Shown here in pieces: positions 50,603-63,486 of a stretch of DNA of 64,000 nt; the stretch's first letter is position 1, and each line of letters opens with the position of its first letter. The notes under the pieces were generated by a model. The model saw only the letters and a program-made list of their open reading frames with translations. It ran no database searches and was not told where the DNA came from. Source of the stretch: Symbiodinium microadriaticum (lineage: Eukaryota; Sar; Dinophyceae; Suessiales; Symbiodiniaceae); contig LSRX01000362.1 of NCBI GenBank assembly GCA_001939145.1, positions 172,067-236,066 of the forward strand, written 5' to 3'. A program made the position numbers and the translations under genes.

Positions 50603-53600
50603 TCTGTGTGTGTGTCTACTACTACTACTACTACTACTACTATGTTTGTTTGTTTGCTTGTTTGCTTGCTTGCTTGCTACTACTACTACTACTACTACTA
50701 CTAGTTTGTGTGTTTGTGTGTGTGTGTGTTCCTTGCTCTACTACTACTACTACTACTACTACTATCGTTTGTTTGTTTGTTGGGTTTGTCAGTGTTTTCT
50801 ACTACTACTACTACTACTACTACTATGTACACATGTATGCTTGTATGAAGTATGGACACCTACTACTACTACTACTACTACTACTATGCATGCAGGCTTG
50901 CATGCATTCATGCGCATGCGCTACTACTACTACTACTACTACTACTACATGCGCATATCCATGCAGACATGCGTTTATGTTCTACTACTACTACTACTAC
51001 TACTACTAGCATTGTGCGTGCCCGGGCGTATGCAGAGGTGCACTACTACTACTACTACTACTACTACTATCTGTCCTTTCATTCAGCTCTGGTTTGCATG
51101 CATCTACTACTACTACTACTACTACTACTAATACCTCAAACCGAAACCCTCGATGAGCTCTTTTCTACTACTACTACTACTACTACTACTAGCGCTGGCT
51201 GGGAGGTGGCAACTCGCGGGAGTTACTACTACTACTACTACTACTACTACTAGTGCTGCTGCCTTTTGAATTTCGGGTTTTGTGTTCTACTACTACTACT
51301 ACTACTACTACTAGCCTTCAAGCAGGTGTGCAGATGCTGGCTTGTTCGGTCACCCTTACTACGGCAACCAGGTTTCCACGTGCCGGAGTCGCCATGAACG
51401 CAAACTTGCTACTACTACTACTACTACTACTACTAGACAGGCTTAGTGGAAGACAGGTGACACAACGCTCTACTACTACTACTACTACTACTACTAGTTA
51501 AGTTCCCGCCAGGTCCTAGCATCGAATCTGCTACTACTACTACTACTACTACTACTAGGAGAGCGTCTCTGCTTGTTGGTGATGAAATGTGCTACTACTA
51601 CTACTACTACTACTACTATGAATGGTACGTTGCCCAGAGCCCTGAGCCAGGTCTACTACTACTACTACTACTACTACTAGCTTCTGCGCCATGAGTCGAA
51701 TCCCCAGGCGCTCCTACTACTACTACTACTACTACTACTAGGTGCCGAGCTCAATAGCCCAGGTACTCGTATCACCCACGTGTCTAGAGAGGGACAATTT
51801 CAGGTCGGGGTCTGTGTGTTCCCTGCAAGGTCGGGCTACTACTACTACTACTACTACTACTATGGCACCACTGCAGTCCTCACACATAGCGGACCTCTAC
51901 TACTACTACTACTACTACTACTACTTGAATGGCTGCCAGGGACGTTGCACCCCGATAACCTCAGTGGACTCGTCGGAGTCGCCAGTGGCTTAGACTAGGC
52001 CGTGGCATGTCATGAGCGCTACTACTACTACTACTACTACTACTATCTGTTAACAATTAATAATAATAATGATAATAATCTACTACTACTACTACTACTA
52101 CTACTAGCCCGTATTTTGCGAGTAAAACAAACGTTTCTAAGCCTGTTGAAGGTAGTAACAGATAATATCGCCGCTTCTTGTAAGTAAACACGGGTCTTGA
52201 ACTACTACTACTACTACTACTACTACTATCTGTTGTTTTGCACTGCAGGCCAAACAGCACTGCATCCACTGGAGCACAGATGGCGTCCGGACCCGAGAGA
52301 CCGGCTCGGACGGGCGGTGCAGTCTACTACTACTACTACTACTACTACTAGCCTGGTTTGATCAACGGTATCTGCTTATCTATCCTACTACTACTACTAC
52401 TACTACTACTACTCCCCATCGATCTTCATCTCTATGTCCATCTCTCTACTACTACTACTACTACTACTACTAGCCCTCTCTCCCTCCCTCTCTCTATCGG
52501 TCTATCCTACTACTACTACTACTACTACTACTAATCTATCCGTCTGATCTGTCTACCCAACGTATGTCTACTACTACTACTACTACTACTACTATCGATT
52601 GTTTATCTAACTGATCTCCACATCCGTTCTACTACTACTACTACTACTACTACTATATCCTTCTATCTGTCTATGTAACCTATCTAACCCTACTACTACT
52701 ACTACTACTACTACTATGTCTGTCTGTTTGTCTATCTGTCTGTCTGTCTACTACTACTACTACTACTACTACTACTAATCTGTCTATCTGTCTGTCTATC
52801 TATCTATCTACCTACTACTACTACTACTACTACTACTAAGATGTTTGTACAGATAACTCCAACAAAAAGCAAGTAGGTAAAGACAGTTGTGTGTCCGTGT
52901 GTAGGTGTCTATGTAAATATGCTCATGACTTCACTACTACTACTACTACTACTACTACTATAAGTGCATTCGAAGGTCGGTAGGTTTGAGGTCCCTGTAC
53001 CAATACAGTATGCATATTCATGCGTACTTGTGTGCATGTACACCCATGATACTCACTACTACTACTACTACTACTACTACTAGTTGACGTAGGCGCTATA
53101 CATCTCTGTGTGCGTGCTACTACTACTACTACTACTACTACTAATGGGTAGACAGGCAAATCGACAAATAAGGAGGTCTACTACTACTACTACTACTACT
53201 ACTACTTTGTGGAACCGACGCCAGACGCGAGCAAACCTCTACTACTACTACTACTACTACTACTAATGCGACGTCTATGGCATCTGTGCCTTGTGGGACC
53301 TACTACTACTACTACTACTACTACTATTGCCTTGAAAGACATTGAATTGTCAGACATTTGTCGTGGTCGTGGTGTGGCTGATCAGTGAAGTATCATGAGA
53401 CCCAAGCGATAAAAGCAGAAACTACTACTACTACTACTACTACTACTAAGGCTTTCGACTTGGGGCAGCCTCTGACCGACGTCTACTACTACTACTACTA
53501 CTACTACTACGAGACACTTTCCACTTTCCAGGATGTCCGTTCTCTACTACTACTACTACTACTACTACTAGACATAGCAAATACTTACCGATGAGCAATC

Positions 53601-54275
53601 GCGCCTACTACTACTACTACTACTACTACTAATACATGGTGTATTTATACACATGCATAAGTATTCTACTACTACTACTACTACTACTACTACATACATA
53701 CATACATACATACATGCATACGTGCACTACTACTACTACTACTACTACTACTAACAGTTGCAAGTTGCTCACAAGCTAATTAGTTCTCTACTACTACTAC
53801 TACTACTACTACTAGCTGCAACGGGCGAGAAGGGCGACTGCTTTCTCACTACTACTACTACTACTACTACTACTAGGTCCCGCTTGGTTCCTGCGGCTGA
53901 TGGGCATGCTTCCCCAGATGAAGATTGCGAGGGTCTGGGAGGGATGCTTTAGCTCATGGGGTTTCTGACTCTACTACTACTACTACTACTACTACTAGAT
54001 TGTACCGATGCTGCAAGCAGAACACTGACCGCTACTACTACTACTACTACTACTACTACCATCCACTGCCATCCTGCTTGGCGTTGCAGTCGCTACTACT
54101 ACTACTACTACTACTACTAATTTCTGAAGTCCCGCAATCAGGGCTTGCAAGGGCTACTACTACTACTACTACTACTACTATTCTGTGGCTCCTTGCATCG
54201 TCCTGATCTCAATTTTTTCCGCCAGGAGGTCGCGGCCTTTGCGCCCTCTGAGCACGTGGCTGGACCTGCTCGAAT

Positions 54276-54307
<32 letters not shown>

Positions 54308-55251
54308 GGCAGTAGCATCCGGAGTTTGAGGATTGCCTACTACTACTACTACTACTACTACTAGTTTCTGGTACTTCTCTTGCCAGTATGCATGGCACTA
54401 CTACTACTACTACTACTACTACTACCTCGATTCACCGCACGGGACCTCCATTCACGTCTTCCTTTGACTTCAGGACAGAGTGCTGTCCAGCTTTCGTCAG
54501 ACATTGGATCTGATATGTCCTACTACTACTACTACTACTACTACTAGCTTTTCATGTAGCAAGTGCTGCTGACTTGGGTTTTGCACAGTCATCCAGCGCA
54601 TTGACGAGGATGATGCGTGTGACGATGGCTATGTTGACGGCCTACTACTACTACTACTACTACTACTAGACGATGATCATGTTCCTGACAACTGACAGGC
54701 AACTACTACTACTACTACTACTACTACTATTATTGCTGTCAAAATTTCGAAGTACCTTTCAGCCTACTACTACTACTACTACTACTACTAGCACGCATAC
54801 ACGACGTGCAGGTAAACAGCTAATCTACTACTACTACTACTACTACTACTACATAACACAGATTTCGGAACCTACACTCACTTCACTACTACTACTACTA
54901 CTACTACTACTAACCTAGATCGTTTTGTGAGTTCCTTAATATTTTACTACTACTACTACTACTACTACTACTACCCTCCCCCCACCATGAAGCGCTTCTG
55001 GACATGTCGGCCATGGGCCTTACCGGCTGCGGCACCTTTTGGCCCCACGACGCTTGGCTTGCCTTGGGCTACTACTACTACTACTACTACTACTAGTGCA
55101 GTGGTCGGGGGTGGAAAAGGTTCGCCTCACTACTACTACTACTACTACTACTACTAACAGGGCCAGTCTGGACCCGATGCCCTGCAGCTCCTACTACTAC
55201 TACTACTACTACTACTAACTCCGTGAAGCCTAAATCCCAGAGCATCAAACC

Positions 55252-55282
<31 letters not shown>

Positions 55283-55372
55283 ACCAACCCTTGGCGCAAA
55301 GCGGCGAGGGCCCTACTACTACTACTACTACTACTACTATCCAAGCGGCCGACTCGTAGCAGCAACCAGGGA

Positions 55373-55403
<31 letters not shown>

Positions 55404-56775
55404 GAGATGCCCCCCACTGAAAGTTTTATAAAGGCTACTACTACTACTACTACTACTACTATTGCCAGGCATCCTTAATGGCAGGAGCTGCTGTTCTACT
55501 ACTACTACTACTACTACTACTAGTATGAGTATTACCATTGCCATTAGCAGTCGTGTCTACTACTACTACTACTACTACTACTATGTCAATATCTGTCAGT
55601 TGTAAGGTCTTTGGTCTGATTCACGCCATCGTTATTGACTGTCGCTGTGACTGTTGATGATTCGTGTTTGCTGCCGCTCTACTACTACTACTACTACTAC
55701 TACTAGTACGATGATGGTCACGATCATGCGGCTACTGCTCTACTACTACTACTACTACTACTACTAATGCTTATGACGGTGAGACTCTCTATACGCCTAG
55801 CTACTACTACTACTACTACTACTACTAGCACTTGCTTCAGGAAACGATTGCTCCGAGGGCCCTTCCGGTGTTGAGCCAGAGAAAGCTAAGGAATGGGTTG
55901 AGCCAGGCAGCTTGGGCAGGGCCTACTACTACTACTACTACTACTACTAAATCCCCCCGTCCATGCTGACTCCGTCCAATCCTCTACTACTACTACTACT
56001 ACTACTACTAGAGGGGCGGGGATGGCTTCAGACCCTAGCATGGCCTACTACTACTACTACTACTACTACTATTCATGGCTCTCGCCTATCTTTGGCATAC
56101 TCCCTCTACTACTACTACTACTACTACTACTAGATCTTCTATTTCCCTGAGGTGAAATCGCTCGTGCTACTACTACTACTACTACTACTACTAGGCAAGA
56201 GCTCTGCAACTGGGCGCCACGAAGGATCTACTACTACTACTACTACTACTACTACCGTGCATGGGGCTGAGAAGTGGCTGGTAGGAGCTTGGGGTGAAAA
56301 GGGATCAGAGTGGCAGCTGGGGCAGAATGCCTTGCTGTGAGCTCGGAAGCTACTACTACTACTACTACTACTACTAAGAGCTTGAGGTTCAGAAGCGTCA
56401 GCGACTGTCCCTACTACTACTACTACTACTACTACTATCCACACAAACACAGAGATTGCGTCAAGTCTGCACTACTACTACTACTACTACTACTACTATC
56501 CCAAATGCTAAACTTTGCGCACCAAAGCTTCACTACTACTACTACTACTACTACTACTACCCCAGAGGTATGTGTCAACCTGGCCTACACCATCTACTAC
56601 TACTACTACTACTACTACTATGCATCCATTGTAAGCAAAACAAAGCAGAGTCCGCTACTACTACTACTACTACTACTACTAGGGAGAGTGGGGCTCACGA
56701 AGATTAAGGACTCTGCTACTACTACTACTACTACTACTACTAACAATTCTGCATCAAAGCCAACCCGAAATTACA

Positions 56776-56806
<31 letters not shown>

Positions 56807-59800
56807 GGATGCACCTCCAATCCCGAATGACGCAAACCTACTACTACTACTACTACTACTACTAACGGACCCTCACTGCCTGCAATGATCCCTCCGGATG
56901 CGATCGAGAAGGCCGAGTATGCATATTCGGACCTACGAGAACAGGTTTCCACACGTCAACTACTACTACTACTACTACTACTACTAATTTAGGAAGCCCA
57001 GCCGTACACTTCCCAATTTTCTACTACTACTACTACTACTACTACTACCAGGATACCCAACTCCCAGGCCGTCTATAGCCTCTACTACTACTACTACTAC
57101 TACTACTACAGACTCAGTGAACACCATATCGCAGTCCTCAAGCTACTACTACTACTACTACTACTACTATAAAAGCTCCTGGTGGCGTGCCCAGTTTGCA
57201 GGTCTACTACTACTACTACTACTACTACTAGGCTCGAAACCGCTTAGTGCTTTGGCCCCTGAGACTACTACTACTACTACTACTACTACTAGAGGTCTAG
57301 GTCGAAGGGATGGTCCTCAGACTCGCTACTACTACTACTACTACTACTACTATGATGATAACAGTGATAGCGATGGCAGCCATGGCCTACTACTACTACT
57401 ACTACTACTACTACACACTCATCATGACACTTCGGCTGCTGCCACACCTACTACTACTACTACTACTACTACTAAGCCTCCGATCCTAAACCTCCTGAAC
57501 TGCCTGCACTACTACTACTACTACTACTACTACTAGTCATTGGACTCAACAGGGTTCGGGCGTCGGGCCCTACTACTACTACTACTACTACTACTACAAA
57601 CTGCAGCAGCAAGGCATCATCCCTCTGCAGCTACTACTACTACTACTACTACTACTATGAGCTGAACGGTGCATTCACTGTGCGCAGAACTCCGCTCGAT
57701 GAGGTCTGCTCAGAATACACACACAGTTCAGAAGCGGTTGCAGGTAAGCAGGCTACTACTACTACTACTACTACTACTAACATATTACAAAACGCCAACA
57801 ACATGCCAAAGCACTACTACTACTACTACTACTACTACTATACCACGGCAAACGAGATTACTAGTTACTAGATCCTACTACTACTACTACTACTACTACT
57901 AGCTAGCTGTACTTTCGGCTTTCGAAGCAGGTGCGCTACTACTACTACTACTACTACTACTACCAGGCACAGCATGGCCTCGCAGGGTGAATCATGCTAC
58001 TACTACTACTACTACTACTACTACAATGTCTTGAGCAGCAGCAGCTGCAGCAGGAGCCTACTACTACTACTACTACTACTACTAGCAGTCGTCGTCGTCG
58101 TCGTTGCCGTAGTGGTGGCTACTACTACTACTACTACTACTACTACGGTGGTGGTAGCGGTAGCGGTAGCGGTAGCGGTCTACTACTACTACTACTACTA
58201 CTACTAGGCAGCGGGAGCGGGAGCGGGTAGCGGTAGGGGTCTACTACTACTACTACTACTACTACTAGGTGGTGGTGGTGGTGGTGGTGGTACAGTAGCA
58301 GCTACTACTACTACTACTACTACTACTAAGTCGTGTTCGTCACCATCGTCGTAGTGCTAGCGCTACTACTACTACTACTACTACTACTACATCGTGGTAT
58401 TGAGGGTATGAGGCTATAGGGCCACATGCCGGGGAGCATTTTCCCTTCGCGCGGAGGCGACTTCGCGGCGGTGCGCGGGCCAATCTACTACTACTACTAC
58501 TACTACTACTAGACAACAACGGAGTGGTCCCAGCGAACATTGGTGCTACTACTACTACTACTACTACTACTATTTGTGCTTCTGTCCTCGGTGGTCACCA
58601 AGGCAGCTACTACTACTACTACTACTACTACTATTGGTCATATGCACAGTTCTACTAGCACATGTGTCTACTACTACTACTACTACTACTACTACAAGCT
58701 TTGTCGATCACTCAAGCATTCAGATTCACTACTACTACTACTACTACTACTACTACAGTTGTTTCTGGCATGTTAAGCATATTTTCCGACTACTACTACT
58801 ACTACTACTACTACTACATCTTGTCAAGTAATTTGTCCTTCTCTTGTTGACTACTACTACTACTACTACTACTACTAATTAATTTTATACTGGCAACTCT
58901 GGTGCCTATTTCTACTACTACTACTACTACTACTACTAGATGCCACAGCACAGAACCTTTCAGTTGTTGCTGCTACTACTACTACTACTACTACTACTAA
59001 TATGCAAGTCTTCTACTTCTGTGCCCCGACAACCTACTACTACTACTACTACTACTACTATGCGCGGAAGTCCGGCTTGATGCGCCCAGACACACTACTA
59101 CTACTACTACTACTACTACTACCAGCAGCAGCCCAAGCATCCAACTTGAAAATGCAATCCATTAGCTGACCTGTAGCCCCGAGACGACAGGTGGGGCGAC
59201 CTCGATGTACTGCTAACTACTACTACTACTACTACTACTACTATCCACCTCACCGTGGCGCAGCAGGCTCTAATTTTCTACTACTACTACTACTACTACT
59301 ACTAGTTGTTTAGAGTCTTTACGAAACTCGCCCGGATTCTACTACTACTACTACTACTACTACTACAAGCATCAAGAATACACATAGTATGCGTCACGTT
59401 GACGAAGGTTTCCTGCGTCGCAAGACTGGATGTGACACGAAGCGAACAAGAATCCATAGTACCTTTCCCAAAAACTGAAAAGTGTTGAACCTGAAGGCTT
59501 CAAAACCAAATTCATGGCGTGCTACTACTACTACTACTACTACTACTAAATTGTCGTGACCACGCCGCAAGTGCTTAGCCTCCTACTACTACTACTACTA
59601 CTACTACTACTGGCTGGCTGGGGTTTGACAGTTTGGAACCTCACTACTACTACTACTACTACTACTACTAGCATGCAGTTCAAGCTTTATTGCCAACGGC
59701 AGTGCTACTACTACTACTACTACTACTACTAGATGATCTGAGGTCCCGGTCGAAATTTAAAGTCCCGGTTTTATTGTTACCTTATGCCCTATGATATGAG

Positions 59801-61440
59801 ACTTGAAACTTCGAGTCTTAGAGTCCCTACTACTACTACTACTACTACTACTATGATTTCTAGGTTGCCCCATAGACATGCACTTGCGCATCATTATCTG
59901 TTTCCATGTGCTTGTTCGCTGCTTTAGATTCGCTGATTCCGTGTTTGTGTGTCTGTGTATGGGACAGATGTGTTGCATAAGCTCGGCTTGCTTGGGTTGC
60001 AGATGCAGAGTGTTCGTGTTGACATGGCAGAAGTCATCTGAGACCTTGGCACAGACACCGAAGACGGAACCTACTACTACTACTACTACTACTACTACTT
60101 ATCCGCTCATCTTTCTTAGCTGAGGCATGTTCGATCAGGCAGCTCTGGCCAACTCTATCGCTGCAGCCTGCTGAAGCCTGGTTACAAGGCACCTACTACT
60201 ACTACTACTACTACTACTAAGGTCAAGATCCCCACCGTTGCCATCGTCGAGAACTACTACTACTACTACTACTACTACTATGGTGCGCAGCATGAGGTGT
60301 TCCAGCGCGGTGCTCTACTACTACTACTACTACTACTACTACTAAAATCCTGGTCGCAGAGGCGGCAGCGTTTGCCTACTACTACTACTACTACTACTAC
60401 TAGTTCACAAATCTTCGGTGCAAGGCTTTTCAGAGGCTACTACTACTACTACTACTACTACTAGGTTTGCGATGATTTCAACACACTGTCCGGTTCATCT
60501 TCAGCTATGCCAGTGGAATGGCGGAAATCCAAAACTGCTGAGAGGTCGGTCGCTTCACCTACTACTACTACTACTACTACTACTAAAAAGCTGGCGCAAG
60601 ATTTCGGGATCCAGCGCGTCTACTACTACTACTACTACTACTACTAGTCGCGACCAGGACACGCAAGCTTCACTGAACTGCTACTACTACTACTACTACT
60701 ACTACTAGTCCCCAGACACAGGCGATTCATTCTACTACTATCTACTACTACTACTACTACTACTACTATGTGGTGTGCCGGGTCGATGCGTCTGATGGCC
60801 TGCTACTACTACTACTACTACTACTACTAGACGCTGTTGCCTTTGTGCCGCACAGCTCAGCGCCTACTACTACTACTACTACTACTACTATACATGGCAA
60901 AACATTGTCCTGCCCGCTCCCACGCTACTACTACTACTACTACTACTACTAATAGTTCGTTACACGAAACTCATGCTGAGCTCATTTTCAGAACCTGGTC
61001 AGGCAGTTGATTACCGACACGAACTTTTGATATAAGCACACTTGTGCTACTACTACTACTACTACTACTACTACTTTAAACTACCCCGCTGCAAGCATCA
61101 AGTTGCGCTACTACTACTACTACTACTACTACTAGTGCCATGGCCGGGTCAGCGAGGTGCCTTTTCGCCTACTACTACTACTACTACTACTACTAAGGGT
61201 TTCATGGAATCTCTGTCGCTAGAGGACTTCTACTACTACTACTACTACTACTACTAGGGAGCATGGACGAGTTGCTTGGATGGTCCATAGCTACTACTAC
61301 TACTACTACTACTACTACCATGAGATGAAAACGAAACCCGTACACGTGCCACTACTACTACTACTACTACTACTACTAATACTCCCCAAAAAAACCAGAA
61401 ATCCCGTAAGATCTACTACTACTACTACTACTACTACTAA

Positions 61441-61534
61441 CTGAGATTCCGGCGCTTGGCTTCCGGGGCCATGGCAGCTCTGGAGGAGCTCCGAACGCGC
61501 TTCCAACCAGGCCTTCGCCTCGAGGTCAACGGCG
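61441..61534 (+). CDS. coding-like piece exposed at an empty grid position
   Basis: One of the longer uninterrupted stretches in the grid region. From ATG at 61471 (context ggggccATGg) it reads MAALEELRTRFQPGLRLEVN G, with good protein-like texture, before the next block cuts it. It suggests that real genes underlie the grid region. Confidence 0.3.
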
Positions 61535-61741
61535 CTACTACTACTACTACTACTACTACTAACCAGGATCCGGCTTAAAGGGCTATATAGGGGTTCTACT
61601 ACTACTACTACTACTACTACTAACGTCGTGGCGGTAAGACCGTCTTTGGGATCCTGCTACTACTACTACTACTACTACTACTATGGAGCTTCCCCTCGAA
61701 GAAGGAGATGGCCATTCCTACTACTACTACTACTACTACTA

Positions 61742-61840
61742 CTAGGTCGGCCAAGATGCGGGACGAGTTCACTGGAAAGCGACTTTTCCGGGAGGAGGAC
61801 ATACCACAGAACGTCGTTGCAACCAAAGTGAGCACTGCCC
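61742..61840 (+). CDS. coding-like piece exposed at an empty grid position
   Basis: Between the blocks at 61718 and 61840 the frame reads RSAKMRDEFTGKRLFREEDI then PQNVVATKVSTAL. The charged, balanced composition supports real coding sequence interrupted by the overlay. Family unknown. Confidence 0.3.
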
Positions 61841-62632
61841 TACTACTACTACTACTACTACTACTATCCAACAGCCACAAGTCGCTGTTCTCTTACGACC
61901 CTACTACTACTACTACTACTACTACTAGTCAAGTTTGGCATGCGGCCACTGCTTCCGAGTGCTACTACTACTACTACTACTACTACTACCAAGACGTTCC
62001 CGTGCGGCCATTGCTACTTCGACTACTACTACTACTACTACTACTACTAGACCTAGGACGGGCCGATGGTTGGCACCCTGGCACTACTACTACTACTACT
62101 ACTACTACTAGCCGTGTCCTGGCAAGGAGAGGCCGAACGGCTTCTTCAGCAGGTTCGGGATTTCGTTGGTGGTCTGCTCGCGGTTGGACAAGCTCATAAA
62201 GAGTCCTACTACTACTACTACTACTACTACTAGCAAAGATCGTGCCGCGAGTCCGTGTGTAAGGCACTACTACTACTACTACTACTACTACTACGTCGCT
62301 TCTTGTCTCCACAACTTGAAGACCCGGCTACTACTACTACTACTACTACTACTATGAACCGTCCCACAACTGTATAAACTCGTCCGTGCTACTACTACTA
62401 CTACTACTACTACTAATATTTCAAAGCTATTTAAAGCTGTAACGCACCCGCCGCTGCCAGGGTGGCCTGACGCTCTACGATGTGGCACGGCAGCGGAAGG
62501 CTTGAACTGTCTACTACTACTACTACTACTACTACTAATGTTCAGTGCCTGGAATCTTGGAAGGTCGAGTGCTACTACTACTACTACTACTACTACTATA
62601 CTGGATTAGGACCACACCTTGAACTGGGCCTG

Positions 62633-62663
<31 letters not shown>

Positions 62664-63365
62664 ATCGGCCTCCAATCCCAGTACAGATGTCGGCTACTAC
62701 TACTACTACTACTACTACTAGCTGTGTTGACAGAGTCGGCCGTGAGATATCTCAAAGAACCTACTATAATGTACAATGATATACTATCATACCCGATTAA
62801 ATATACCAGATGTTACTACTACTACTACTACTACTACTACTAATACCATAATATACTGTATCATAGTGCTGCAATGGGAGGCGGCGCCTCGTTGCATCAA
62901 GTCGCCACAGCCCTCCACCATCGCCAGCCTTCAGTGGCTACTACTACTACTACTACTACTACTACGACTTCGATCCTTCACAAGGCAATACAACAGAGCT
63001 ACTACTACTACTACTACTACTACTACAGATATAGGTAGATAAATAGGTAGGTAGATAGACTACTACTACTACTACTACTACTACTAAGAAAGATAGATCG
63101 ATAGATAGATAGGTAGGTAGCTACTACTACTACTACTACTACTACTACACGCACCCAAGTTACAGCGCGCTTGTCTGCAGGTTTTCCGATTTGGAGGCTT
63201 CGCATTGGACTCTAGGGCGAGAGCTGATTCCGTTCTGGCGCCCTACTACTACTACTACTACTACTACTAGAACCCACGCCTGCCAGCAAAGTCAAAACAA
63301 TGCCTACTACTACTACTACTACTACTACTATGGAAAGAAAAAAGGGCTCTGAACCCATGCCTGCC

Positions 63366-63486
63366 AGAAAAAGTCAAGACAGTGCACATCTAAGAATGAC
63401 ATTCAGGAGCCATGTAGAGAAAACCCTACTACTACTACTACTACTACTACTATGGTTCCTGAAAGCATAGCTGCACTGTCTTGACT
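63366..63486. repeat. imperfect inverted repeat interrupted by a grid block
   Basis: The arm at about 63375-63412 (agtcaagacagtgcacatct...) is the near reverse complement of 63452-63486 (ggttcctgaaagcatagctg...). A related direct copy of the first part lies at 63271-63304. The grid block at 63426-63452 sits in the loop and edge of the hairpin. Confidence 0.6.

Noticed and set aside
50608..62843. Dozens of + strand frames with poly-Leu, poly-Thr and poly-Tyr runs
   Set aside because: They result from stop-free CTA blocks read in rotating phase; the 11-residue pieces between them do not belong to one continuous native reading frame.
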